Assembly: GCA_963931925.1 (NCBI GenBank)
Contig: OZ007571.1
Coordinates: 12,236,660 to 12,300,659, forward strand
Reading direction: 5' to 3'
DNA length: 64,000 bases
DNA from: Onchidella celtica
Taxonomy: Eukaryota > Mollusca > Gastropoda > Systellommatophora > Onchidiidae
A program made the translations under genes and the position numbers. Below are positions 26,734 through 40,247 of the stretch, one piece after another. The stretch's first letter is position 1. Each line of letters begins with the position of its first letter. The notes under the pieces were generated by a model. It was not told the DNA's origin and searched no databases. It worked only from the letters and a program-made list of their open reading frames with translations.

Positions 26734-29700
26734 GGTAAGAGGGCTGACAGCAGAGGGCGTCGAAAAACGGAATCCCTAACGGTCATCAAGTTTCTAGCAT
26801 ACAATGTCATGCCTCGGCACTGAAATCTGCCATATCCTCAGGACAAATTAAAAAAAAAAAAAACCAGGATCGTTCAAAAGCTGCAGGAAATTCAACTGCT
26901 TAGCGTGTTGATATCATATGGAGGGGTCTTTGCCATGCTGTATGCGACATTTTTTGCTGATTTTAAGGTTTTGTCATGAACGTGGTCCTCTCACTGCCAA
27001 TTTCATTATGTATAGGTGTCATTTCAATCAGCTAAAAACTTTCCGAGACACGTGTTTGTGACGTAATGTTTATGCGTTTTTGGCCTTTATGCCGATCAAA
27101 CTTCAATCCCTGGGGGGGGGGGGGGGGGGGAATGAAGAATGATGTCACTGCTGCTGGCAATGACAAGTTGTATTTTATTGTATACTAAATTGTAAGTAAG
27201 TGTATAAATTGTAGCAGGCAGCAGGGAGCGGAGAGAGTGAATGTCCGTCTGTTTCTTTCTTTTTATTATTTTCAAAGACTGTTTGCATGATTCTTCTGTG
27301 TATTTTGAATTGGCCGTCAAAAACCTACAATAAACTAAACTTGAAACCCCCCCCCCCCCCCCATAGTTTCGCCATGTCAAAGTGAAGACAACGTCTATTT
27401 ACTTGCCGATCAGTCTTCTGAAGGTTTTAAATTTCTTTAGCATTAAATTATGCCCCCCGCCCCCACACACACAAAACCAGAACATAATTTCTTGTCCACT
27501 TAAGTTTTCTTGATTTTCAAGTCAAGCAGGAAATTTTTTCACACTTATCTTTGTAATCTGATGTGCATATATTAAATTCTAGTCTCATCTGGGTTTTCGA
27601 GTGGTTCACAAATACATTCAATTTTCTGAACGATTCTCCCTCCTCTCCCTCCCCCGCTCCCAAAAGAAAAAAAAAACAAAAAGAGGATTGCAAATCATCC
27701 TCACTCGGTAGTTCATATCACAAAGTTGGCAAATGAACTCCTGCTGACAACTTAAAATACATCAAAGAATTATAAACTGAAAAACCACATGATTATTCAA
27801 AATGCCCAGTGGGAACAATTTTTTTTATAGATATGTTGGAACTGCGTGCATGTGACTGATCCATACAATCTGTTACTTCATTAAATACGCCTCTCTCCCT
27901 CTCTCTCTCTCTATCCTACCCCCCTACCGCAACCCAGGTCTTCCCAATGACAGTAAAGTTAAAAAGAAGAAGAAGAATAAAAAAAATAATAACTTCCCAT
28001 ATGCCACAGCAAATCTATCATAGCTCGTTATATTATTATAGTTGTGTTTTGTTTTTTTTTTCAAATTTTATCCAGAGCGCTGCTGATGATAGATGCCGCA
28101 CTGATAGATCTAGTTTCCTTTAGACTATGTCTGAGAAGAAGGATTAGCTCTTTGTTGTGCATGATTGTGTCATTATCGTCAGTTTGCTGAAACGGCCAGA
28201 GAATCCATAACTTCAAAGAATAGGACAAAGATGGAGGACTGGGAGGAAAGAGAAGCTATTCTGTGCTCGGTGGTTCTAAATTACCCCCGGTCTGGTCAGG
28301 GCAACCTGATCATTTCGTCCAGTGTAAATTTACACTCAAAATTTGCTATGAGCAAAACACACACACACACAAAAGAGGGTCTGGCACCCCCCCCCCCCCC
28401 CATTAAAAAAAAATTCTGTGGGTTTTAAAAGTTCTGTCATCTAATCACAACGATATTATCAGTGGAAATTCTACACATCAAAAGCCTATCCTGCAGACTG
28501 CACGATAAGACAGATCACCTATACAGTGGCGGTAAGACTATAGTATTGCTAAATTAATTGCTTGATCTTTCACTATTGTTTTCGGAGTCTAAATTTCTGA
28601 CCGGTGCTTTGGTCAGTTCCAGTAGCTGATGGCTCCCTGGCGGCCCCAGAAGTAGGTTACTGGATGATGCCGGCCGGCTTTCGGCGCCTTTTGAGCTGGC
28701 TTGTCCTAATTTATTCCATCCGACATGCAGCATAATGAGAAAAAAAATATATACTGACACACATAATAAAACAAAAACGTCCGTTTTGCACCCAATGTAC
28801 CAAAACTGAATGATAGGTCCTTCTAGAAGGACTGGCAGGAGGGGAATAGCCACTAACTAAACCATATGGTCGGGAAGTGCACCGGCCTGCACCCATGTGA
28901 CTCCAGTCCCTGTTTGCTCAAAATTGTGTTTGCCCTGCGCATTAGGCTTCACCCCGGTGAGCTCAATAGGCCTGGCGGTTTACATCAAAGGGAATCTCAG
29001 TGTTTGAACAATTGATTTCACCTTTTTCTTCACCTCCTGAGAATAAACTGTCACCTGACACATTTCAGATGGCTCATACGGTAATATTTCTTTTGACCGA
29101 GGGCAGCCCACGACCCTGTGCTTTTTAGAAATCCCTTTGCTTCTAAAGAATAAATTATCATCTTGAATATAGGAGAAGAATCTTACTGTAATATTAGTTG
29201 GCAGCGAGGAACATATCTGAGCCCGCACTGCTGGACACAATGTCATCCCCTTGTTCAATGAAAGGATTACATACACATACACAAATGTTCCCATCATGTC
29301 TGTTGTTATAACTTCAACAGTCAATCAGATCTCAGCCCTTCCCCCCCCCCCTTTTCCCCCTACAGAGAGAGAGAGAGACAGAGACAGAGAGAGAGAGAGA
29401 GAAAGAGAGACAGAGAGAAAGAGAGACAGGAAAGAAAGAGAGAGAGATATATGGGGGAGGGGGGGGGGAAATAAATTACGGGAAATTACTTTTACATCAC
29501 ACATTTTAACAACAAGAACGGCCTTTGATGCCAGTCCCATAAATGAGAAAAAAAAATACAGGGCGGGGGGGTAGGAGAAGAGAGAAAGAGAGTTAGCACT
29601 TTTTTATCCTGTATCTGAGGGAAACACACACACCCGGCTTAATAAATCAACCTTGTCCCGGGTCTGGGTGGGGAATGTGGTAGTGCGGTTGATTGGCTGA

Positions 29701-31772
29701 TCAATTAAAGACTTGAGTTACAGCCCCTCCCCCCGCTGTTACTTGCCACACGTGCACATCACATCAGTGGCGTCAATGCTACAGGAGTTGCATTCATACT
29801 CGTAGGTGGGCCATATCAATCCAATGTCCTATTGTACACTGAAATACGTGTATTCGACTGCTGCAAGCACCTCGTTTGTAATGGACCACTGAAGATAATG
29901 ATGTCTTTAATACTTTTTGGACACGAATATAATTCATTTTCCCACATTATCAAACTCTTGGGAAAGCGAGCAAGTCCACAGGAGATCTCCAGAAGATGAG
30001 AATCACTGTTGTTAAACAAGCGTTTCCGGCCTTTGACTTCCTTTACATTCTCTGGGGATTCGGTCACATCCATAGAATAAAATAGTAGTCTGCTATTTGC
30101 AGTACGGTATCATTATGTAATACAAGACTATGGTGGACCAACATTACACGACTGGATATATTTCAGTGCTATAAATACTATACTCGATTACTTGCTTACT
30201 GTAACCATCCCGTGATGCAAATGATTTTTTTAAAGCGATTTCCGACCAATATTAAACAGAACCTGAGTGCTTTAATATCATTAAGTGATAATTGGACGAT
30301 TACATCAAAGTGAAACTCACACCGACTTTTGTTTTCTCCTTTTTGTTCCCGTGTTTGTCTCCCAATGATCAAAGATCTGATAGCCTTTGATGTTTCTCGC
30401 TACTGGCCAGATCTGGGCGTGCTTCTCACCCGCACGTGCTTAATGATCGGCTCACAAATGAGTCTGGGAGTTTCCCCTTTATTTTCCAGGCAACCACCCC
30501 GCAAATACACTGTACAGTGGTTCCACAGCTACTGCTTCTCTACCCCTGCCCCAAGTCCTTCCCTGGCGACATGGTTTGTATTTGTTGCTTGGCGACTCGT
30601 TGGACACAGTGGAAAGTTCGTATGAGCAAAGAAGACGTCCAAGGACACAAAGAGTTCCCAAGCCATCATTCCACAGAGGGATTCCGGAGAGAATTTTGTA
30701 CAGATGTAGTAAGCAAAATAATGCCAGGCAAGGAAGAAGCGGGGTTGACCGAAAGAATGTTGCAAGGGGCATGTACTACATGTAGTTTAATTACATGGTC
30801 AAACAGAGAAAATACTGAGCTGTGTTCATTGTTCAGCAATGGATTATGATGCTATTTATTGTACAATGGAAGCGCATATCCGTACAACATGTTGTACGGA
30901 TATGGACAGTGCATATCCGTACAAAGCACACAATTCGATGACGTAGAACACACACCGGAATACTATATTACTGACCTTGTTAATTTGCATAGTTCTTAAA
31001 AATATGAATCGGCTTCTGCTCGGAGATTGCGTGATCTGCGCTATTAATATAGTACTTTAGTGTACGTCGATCACCAATGGCTACCCCAACCCCTTTTCGC
31101 CTGATTAGACAATCTGACTACCGCCCATTGATACAAACTGACAAGACCCTCACGCCCCCAGGTCCATCTGACTATTCCATGTGTTGTCACTTTAAATTCG
31201 TGAACACCATACCAAGTTTTGTTTCAGCAAACCTTCACCAGTCGCGCTTTTGGTAAACATGTTGTACGGATATGCACTGTCCATAGCCATATAACATGTT
31301 GCATGGGTATACACTTCCTTGTAAAATACCACGCGCCCTTGCTGAAATGCAACAACCCATACCAAACAGTTCAGTCTGAAACTTGCCTACAATCCCCCCC
31401 CCCCCCCCCCCAACAGCCAAACCCTCCAAATGGATGGCAAACTTTTCCCAAATCTCTGAATCTACCCTATGTCCGGCGGGATAAACCCGCAAAGACAACA
31501 GATGCAGCAACAACAACAACAACAAAACCAAACACTGCTGCCCGACCCCGTTACCAAATCAGAAACATGCACTAGATGCATTATTTCCTAACAGTTCATG
31601 AATGATGAGATGTTCAACATTATAGTCGACGGAACACACAAAGTCTTCACACATTCCTCTTGCAATAATGAGAACGGTACAATGAAAAATAGGAGGGGTA
31701 GGGTGCGTTGGTACAAAAACTAAGCAAAGACAGGCAGACAGATAGATAGATAAACGTGCAGGCTAAGATAGC

Positions 31773-31804
<32 letters not shown>

Positions 31805-34800
31805 CAGATCTGTGCAGGCTACAGTGCGGCACTGCAAGCTGAACCACATTATCTCCGCCTCAGCAACGGCTTTTTACTGCTGCAAACAAGGTTTTGGTTC
31901 TCTTTGTAGGCAATCAAGTGAAACTACAGCCGGGGCATAAAGTGACATTTGGGCGCAGTTTGGCCGGCAGGAGTGGAGCAACAAGCCTGAGCTCTGCTGG
32001 CGATACGATACCCTACCGCGCTGAAAGGCACACAAGCTCAGGGGGCAAAAAAACGCTGCTTTGATCTTTTATTGCTTAACATGCCTGCATATGCAGTCTT
32101 TATAGTGTTTTTATCAAAAGGGCATACAAATGCTTAGCATGGCTTTCTCCCAGTTACTCTGTGTCGACGATCTGACCTTAAAATATGGAATAATAAAACA
32201 GCAAAGGAGGGGGGGGGGGGATAAGAAAGAAAGTTCGGTTAAACTACACAAGGTGCTGGAGTCGGCACGACTCAAACCAGATGTGAACATTGATTGAAAC
32301 TTGAGGAGACTGACACAAGGATTTAACACAAATACCTGCAGACAAACTATACACACAATATAGGCCTACACCACCCATGGGAACATGAAAGGGCCATTTT
32401 TTTTTTCCCGAGGGGGACGGGGGCAATCTGACATGAAAACTTCATCATCAAAGGATTCTCACAGAGAAATCTGTTTATTTCCAACAAAGTTACGGCGTTC
32501 AGGTCACACTGCACTGAGGTTAACTTGTGATTGAAAGCACAAGTTTGCCAGGACATTGCCAAACGCCTACAGTGTGAGAAAAGTCAAAATCCCAAAAATG
32601 ATTATTTTGACCGAATTGCCAAACTGGGTTTTGTTTGCCATTTTTCTACTTTTTTTTCTGAAACTATTGTGATTAGGATAAGGTTTAGCTATCCGGCCAG
32701 ACACAACCATTTCACTGGCCAAATGGCTACGTTTTTCTCAGAAATTGGCCACAGGATGGTCTTGTTACTCTAGGCTTTTGCAATATTTCAGCCCACTTAA
32801 GGGAGAGGGTATACCGTAGGAGGCCAGAGAGACTGAAACAGCAAAGATGGAAAGAGCTAGAGACAGACCCGAGAGGGAGAGACAGTGAAAGCTGAGGTCC
32901 TTGTGATCGCCGCAGGTAGGACAACTCAGTGCATACTGAGAATTGCAGGGCGCGGATGGGGTCAGGAGTAAGTTACATACGTTTTCATGCGTGTGAATAA
33001 GCAAGATAGGCCCATAAACAGACAGAATACTTAAGACCATCGCATTATTTACTGTAAGCCTACGCGCGTACTAGCCAAGTGAAATGTAACTAGACGTCTG
33101 GTGCGCCAGGTTTCATTGAAAGCCAATGTCGTGACGTCATCATCCAATTAGCTGGCCGATCAAAATCGGCCGGTGCACTCTTTGCCTCTATATAAATTTT
33201 ACAGATTGTGATGACAAGACATAGTGCATAAGACAAATCGCAACCTTAACTCTCGTTTGTTCTGTCTCCATTGTCTGAAAAACTGGAGATCTTTCAGTAC
33301 GTAGAAGGGGTAACAAATGCACACTTTGATACTTGTTTCAAATGTGTCGTGGCACTTATCTAGCTGTTCCACAGTTACGATTAAATTGTTACCCCCTCAC
33401 ATGTTTATACTAAAGCCGCAAACGTTTAACGCCGGATTTCTCAGCAGTCCAAAACGTGGAGTTTAACAAACATGAACTTTTGTCGCGAAATGTTGAAATG
33501 CGAAGTGAAAAAAAAAAAAAACCAAGAAAGAAAATCAGAAGAAGTGAGTAAGTGTGCTGCAAATAATGGTGTGATATTTTGTTTAACACAAATTATTACT
33601 ATGATCGCCAACCCTTCTTTATCGCAAAAGCCCCTTTCCCCCCCCCCCCCCTCCCCTGGCTCTCTCAGTATTGTCTGTTATTCGGTGTATCCTTGCTCAG
33701 ATTAGCTTCGGATGATATAATGCCCTGTATCTCGGTGTCTCCAAGGCATACAAAATTGTCTAACCCACACAACACGGCATGCTGATCCTGATTTGCCTCC
33801 TGATATCAAATTCCGCTGAGATGATACATATCAGTCACAGGTAAATCATCTCCAACGTTAACCGACTCGCTTACAATGTAACGTTCCGCCTGAGTTGAAT
33901 CTGACCTTTCTGAATGCATTGTCTACGAAACTCAGTCATAAGGAGTTGTAAGTCATATGTAATGAAACTAGAAAAAGTAACCGGAACTGTTTTATTCCAG
34001 GTACCCAGACACAGACTGTTGCACTTCCCAAACAAAACAACAACAACAACACCTGATTTAAAATAATAACATGAATAATTAGAGTGACTAGCTGCCATGT
34101 TGTCAAATTGGGTTTTGTTTGCATGGTGAATGCTTTGAAACGATTTTTGGCTCAGGGGCAGGATTAAGTTGAACTAATTGGCCAGAACAACCGTTTCGTT
34201 AGCGATACTGACCACAGCGATGTATTCGTCAATTGGCCACAATTTGGGAACAAAAATTCCCGTTTTGATTCTTTTGGCTATGTGAGCCGCCTCTATTGAA
34301 TCATTTTTATCACGAAAAATTACTTATTCATAAATCACGTCAAATACAGAACATTAGGCACTGTGTGATATGTTTCAGATTTGGACCATTGGGTACTATA
34401 AATAGTTGACGGAATACACAAAGGCTTCATTCCTCTTGCAATAATGAGAGCTATACAAGGAAAAATAGGAGGGGGGGGGGTGGTTGGTGGTTGGAGTGCG
34501 CTGGTACAAAAACTATGCACAGACAGACAGACAGACAGACAGATAGATAGATAGACAGATACATGCAGGCTACAGTGCGGCACTACAAGCTGAACCACAT
34601 TAGCATCAGATTTGGACCATTGGGGAATTTTTGTTCCCAAATTGTGGCCAATACATCATTGTGGTCAGTGTCGCTAACGACAAATTTAAAAGAAGCAACA
34701 CAAAACAGTGGGTATCGGACTGAAAGCTTTAGAGACGACTAATAATGCTCAGCGATTCTGAGCTAAATGTCTACGGCAGAAATAAGGGGAGAAAAAGGTG

Positions 34801-37800
34801 AGACAATTCAATCGACCAGTTTCCGTGGAATGAAAACAGATCTGGCTTGACAGAAAGGACGTGCGACTCGTATTTAGAAATCTACATGTTTCTTGTGCTT
34901 CCAGAACATGCCATTCCCATTCCCCAGGTCAGATCCTGGCATGGCCATGAGGGTGGGGGAGGGGGGCTGACAAACGCTGTGAAGTTTTAATGTTTGGACT
35001 GCTGTTGCCGCATGATTAAAGGGAGGGTGTCGGGATGAAAAACTAAACAATCCTTTGATGTTCTGATGGTGTACGCATTTTTTGAAGGCATCACAGGAAA
35101 CTACTTGGCATTTTCTGGTCATTTCAGTTAGAGCTGGGGGGTGGGGGTTGGATAGGGAGGGCAAATGGGTTCGTTGTCCAAGGCAGGATCAGTTCCCAAA
35201 ATCGAATCTGTTCTCCCTTGTGGGAGTTTCTGAATTGAAGTAACATGTTTTACCCAATGTCATAACTTGCAAAGCCCGTTCAATCTAACGGATTCTGTCC
35301 TGCTTACTGGAGGCAGGGAAGTAAAACCTAAACAGCAAAACAATATATTTATGAGCCTTTGAAAGATCTTAATACTCTGCGGTTGGAACCCCCCCCCCCC
35401 CACACACACACACACCAATTGCAGTATATTATATCTTGGAATACAAGAGATAAGAAGAAAAGGGACAGAACTTTTGGCGCACGGTTTTAAATCATCCAAG
35501 TCTGAGGCCGCTCTGATTTACAATTAGCAGAATCCTATTGCCTTTCGGATCATAAATCACAGACGCCCTGCGCTAGGATATTCACTGCAACAGAGTCAAG
35601 ACGAAAAGATAACTCATTTTTTTTCTCCCCTTTGATTTTAACACACCACGGCCGTTTTCGAATAATTCAATTTTGCAAATATGCGGCTGCTTCTGTCTAA
35701 AGCATTATAGTGCTAGAAGAATTAAGGAGCCCTTGGTGGACGAAGATTTAATTATGACCCTGAAAAACTACAATCTCCAATTCTGCTTCAAATAATGCAA
35801 TCCACGTCCAAAAAATGTTGGAAAGAAACAGCGTTAGATCTAACTGCAAATTAAGCCATATTCCTCTAAAAATATGCACACAGGAAAAAACGAATCAGTG
35901 GCAAAAAAAAAATAAAAAAAAATGGCCGTTTCATGTGTGTGTGTTTCACAATATTTTTCGTTCTCCATATCTTCACAGACCTCCCCCCCCCCCCCCCCCG
36001 GCCATCCCGAAACGTATAAAAGATTTACCCCTCTCCAAGAACAAGCCATTGCCGAACAAACAAAACAAACGGCGCCAGATTTTGCCCAGATCCCGCAGAC
36101 GTACTCGGGACCTCAAAGAGAAGTTTCTCAAACGGCAACTTTTAATTTCCTCACAAACTATTTTGCTGAAAACCCAGTCGGCGCCGGGCTGTGTTCGATC
36201 CTGTACAAGTTGTGGAAAGCTCAAAGACTGGCAGGAAGGCTGGAATCGCCCGGCATGACATAAACCAGGGAGAGAAAAGGGACCGTTTCATAAACAGTCT
36301 GGTTGGACGGTTTCTCTATAGGACAAAAACCAGTGTGTTTGTGAACAGGAGCAACGCTTTTGTGTTTTAATAAATAAAGCCGAGGGAAACCATCCAAATC
36401 AAAAGGCATAGGAAATGCGATGGGTAATGGGATGATGAGGTGACCGGGTGTGTGTGTGTGCTGTGTGGCAGGGAGTGAGGAGATCGGGAGTGGAGGCGGG
36501 AGAGAGGGAGGAGGGTGACAAGGGAGAGTGAGATAGACAGACATACACAGGGAGAGAGACAGGGGGGACGGGTGTGAGTGTGTGTGTGAGAGAGAGAGAG
36601 AAAGAGAGGGAGAGAGACGGCCAGAATGATGGAAACAACTACTGGAGGTTCCCTTCAGAAATGGGGCTGACAGACATTCGGTAGTTCCATTTTTTTCACA
36701 CTATTATTATTTTTAATATGTGACAAACGCTTCCACTGACAACCATACAGAGCGGCAGACACACAGCAACAGACTGGCACACAGCATGCTAGCAGGCATG
36801 GACAGACAGCAGTCCGACAGACGGTAAAAAAAGAAACAAGCAAGCAGATTTATAGCCTGACAGACGAGCAAACAGATTTACAGACAAAGCTTTATGACAG
36901 TAGTGAAGGAAAGATCAGAATTTGGAACTTTCCACCTGAATTAAAACTATGAATATAATATATTATGTCTCTCGTTTTTCCTCCATCTTCACCCCTCCCC
37001 TTCCGGCTTAACTAAAAGACCAGATTACTTTCTTCAAAAGTTCAATCTTTTACACCTCCGTACCATCCTAGGGACAGTATGGGAGGAAAGCTTAAAGCAA
37101 TTTGGGTGGGAAGAGAGAGAAAAATTTAATATTTTTTGTGGGCGAAAAAAATGTTGAAAGAACTTCAAAAAAACGTTGTTTCCTCTGTGAAGAGGAACGA
37201 TAAACGCCAAATGTTTAAGCGTACGCGTTTTGTTTTCATCATTCGCTTTGCCTCAGAACTTGGTCGTTTGAGGGACATCAAAGACTCCGCGCAGAGGTTT
37301 TTCAAGTGATACTGTAGTAACAGTGCGAGGGGGGGGAGGGGGGCGGGAGAAGGAGGCCAGGGGTGTGCCGTGAGTTCCGACTTTCATGACTGTGATATCT
37401 CTAGCGGGCTGAGTACAGAAAGTCTCGGCCTCCTCGAACAGCTGGAGCGGATTTCAACTTGTGGTCTGGGAGGGAAGCTCTGTGAAGCTCTAGCGCATCC
37501 CCCAGGGGAGTGGAAAGCATCTCTTCACTGTCCGACACGGCCTGTCCCCGACATTCTTTGACCGGGCACAAGTGGGATAAACAACATGGGAGGTGGGTGG
37601 CATGCGGTGGCATGTTGATAAAATGAAATATGAAGGAAAAAGAGAAAGAGGCGTGGGCGCGAAGGAGGAGAAGGGAGGGAGGGAAGAGCTACATGCCAGA
37701 TCAAAGACAGAAAGACCGATAAAGGCCAATTAACCATAGGTGCAGAAATCTGCACCGAGTTGACAGAATAGAAAAGACGAGTACAGACGACTGACCATCA

Positions 37801-40165
37801 AGACCACACACAGATATATGCACGAAAGGACTTAACACTGTAGTATCAACATTTTTCATCTTTTTTTTTTTTTTTTAAATTATTTCAGACATTTCACCGT
37901 TGGCCAATATTTTACATTGGAACCATTTTAAAACCAACATAATGAGTTCACGTGATAAATAATGGTTATACTTTCCCATACATTTGACCATACAATTTAA
38001 ACTTGTGTGTCTAAAGGAATCTTTGTAAGCTGCGCTGGAGAGAGTTGAAAAAAAAAAAGAAAGGGTAGAACGTGAAAATCATAAAATGTGTTACTTGTGG
38101 CACTCCGACTGACTGCCCAGCTGATGGCGACAATACACAGAAAACATGTTTAAAGTAGAAAAACATTTATCACGACCAACTCCAAAAAGAGCGGCCAGAA
38201 AACTGAACAAGGTCAAGGTCGTCTAGTGTACATTGGGCCCATACACCTCGCAATGATGTTATTTAAAAAAAAAAAAAAAACGCTTCATATACATGCAATG
38301 TGCGGATTGATGATAAACACAACAATGAGGTGTAGGGTGGTAGGCAAAAGAAGAAAAAAAAACGAAACTGCTGCAGGGGGGAAGAACTGGAGGCAAGAGC
38401 GGGTCAATATAAATCTGGGATAGCTCAGTCAATTTCCCGGGGCAGCAGGGAGTCCCATTCAAGCCGTTGGCTCCCCGGGGCTTCTGTCGGCCTATGAGAT
38501 AAACTTAATACAGCCTACAGTCAATGCCATCAAGGGAGGGAAGGGGAAATATTTGGAGCCCACTTATGATATTGATACCGGGCTGAGGCTTTAGAACCAG
38601 ACTGATCTTCTCCTCCACCGCAGCCCCCTCCCTCTTTCTAAGGTAGGGCAACGGAAGGCATATTATTTGGGGGGGGGGGGGCACTAATCTTCCCACACAG
38701 AGGAAAAAAAAGCTGAAGACTGGAAATATTTTCAAGACGGTTTGGTGCTGAGATAGTGGTTGCTGCTGCTGTTGGCACCATTGATGATGGTTGTGAATGA
38801 AGGGTATTTTCTATATTGTTGTATGACTGTGCATTTTTGCCTTTTCGAGAAAATAAAGGTTTGTTAAGTTTGAAGTGTTATGTAAAAGAAGGGCCAAAAA
38901 CGCACACAACATTACATCACAAACATAATATTTTCATATCTCGAACAATTTTAACCGATTGGAATGACACTCATACATAGTAAGTAAAATTAGGAATGAC
39001 AGAACCATTTTCATGACAAAACCTCAAAATCAGCTTAATGTCACACACAACAATATGGCAAATTTTTAATATCCTTCGATATTATCAGGATGGCAGTGAT
39101 GAAGATGATGGCAATGTGCATACTCTGAAAACTGGGATTCGGTGTCATGTACAATTTATCTTGGCTGGGTGATCAACGCGCTAAATCGCCGGTTCAGTGA
39201 AAGAGGGTGGTGACTTTAGTGCGTATGTGTGTGTGAAAATGGAGATAATCACCTTCTTGCACTGAACAAACGAAATGCTCTATTTTTAGAACACGTTCTC
39301 TAACTTATCAAATAAGATAGTTTCGTGATAAAACCGTAATAGCGTGATTTTGGGTAGGGCAGCTCTATCTGGGGACTGGAGGTTTCAGCAACCATGGAAA
39401 CCCATACAACAGTGTTCTGTTTCAATTCTGCTAGGCATTTATAATGACGCTGGATTCTGTTGCATGTCAGGCGGTTTTGTGAAAAAGAGCATTTAACCCT
39501 GGCGCTCTGTGCTCTGTATCTAACACCATCACAGCATGGCGAGTTCAGGAGGGTTAACAAACAAGTGCACAACAGCTGAAGGGGAAGCGTTGCTGCTGAA
39601 TTGTGGTCCATGATAATGTTTCACCTTTTCAAACTAACACAGCCAAAACGCTGTATCCAATTAACAATGACGGGTATACTTTTCTCACCGAAAACGTTTC
39701 TTTTCATGAGTTTCTTTCTTACATTTATGATTGTTTCAACACCTGTCGTTTGGTTACTGGAGTCTGACGTAACCACTGGACGGAGATCAACGCCAAATTC
39801 AAGTATTGCTTGGAACAATTCCACCCTAACGTGTTCTTTTCTTGTTAAGCATCATAAACGGTCTGTTTGATATAATACTCACATCTGCCTGATAAAGGAT
39901 GTGGCGGTCTATCACAGTCCAAAGACTAGACCACACTATCAAAGAGAGAGCCTTAAAGTCGAGTCTTTGCCAGGCAGCAGAAATATTAAAATCTATGGCC
40001 AATGTGGGATCCCATTGGTTTCTTGCAATTGCATGCTTCCTTCGTCCCAGGTCGCCTTTCCCATTGGGTAAAATTTTGTCTTGGAAGAAATGGGATGCAT
40101 GAGGGGCAGGAAAGAAATCTACAGAATCTAAATATTGCTGGCTTAGCGACAGTGATGGAAATACC

Positions 40166-40247
<82 letters not shown>

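Larger units (their letters stand above)
23280..30873. other. Large CACHD1 intron, distal part
   Basis: No coding exon is recognised. The stretch holds a CT-rich tract (23,700-23,880), several poly-C/poly-G runs (for example 24,090, 26,469, 27,112-27,130, 27,345-27,362, 28,388), GA microsatellites near 26,689 and 29,363, and one copy of a dispersed repeat at 26,928-27,090. The many short open frames fall in these simple repeats. Confidence 0.7.

Noticed and set aside
31738..31810. Possible CRISPR-like or satellite array at the GATA repeats
   Set aside because: Simple tetranucleotide repeat without spacers, part of a dispersed element in an animal genome.
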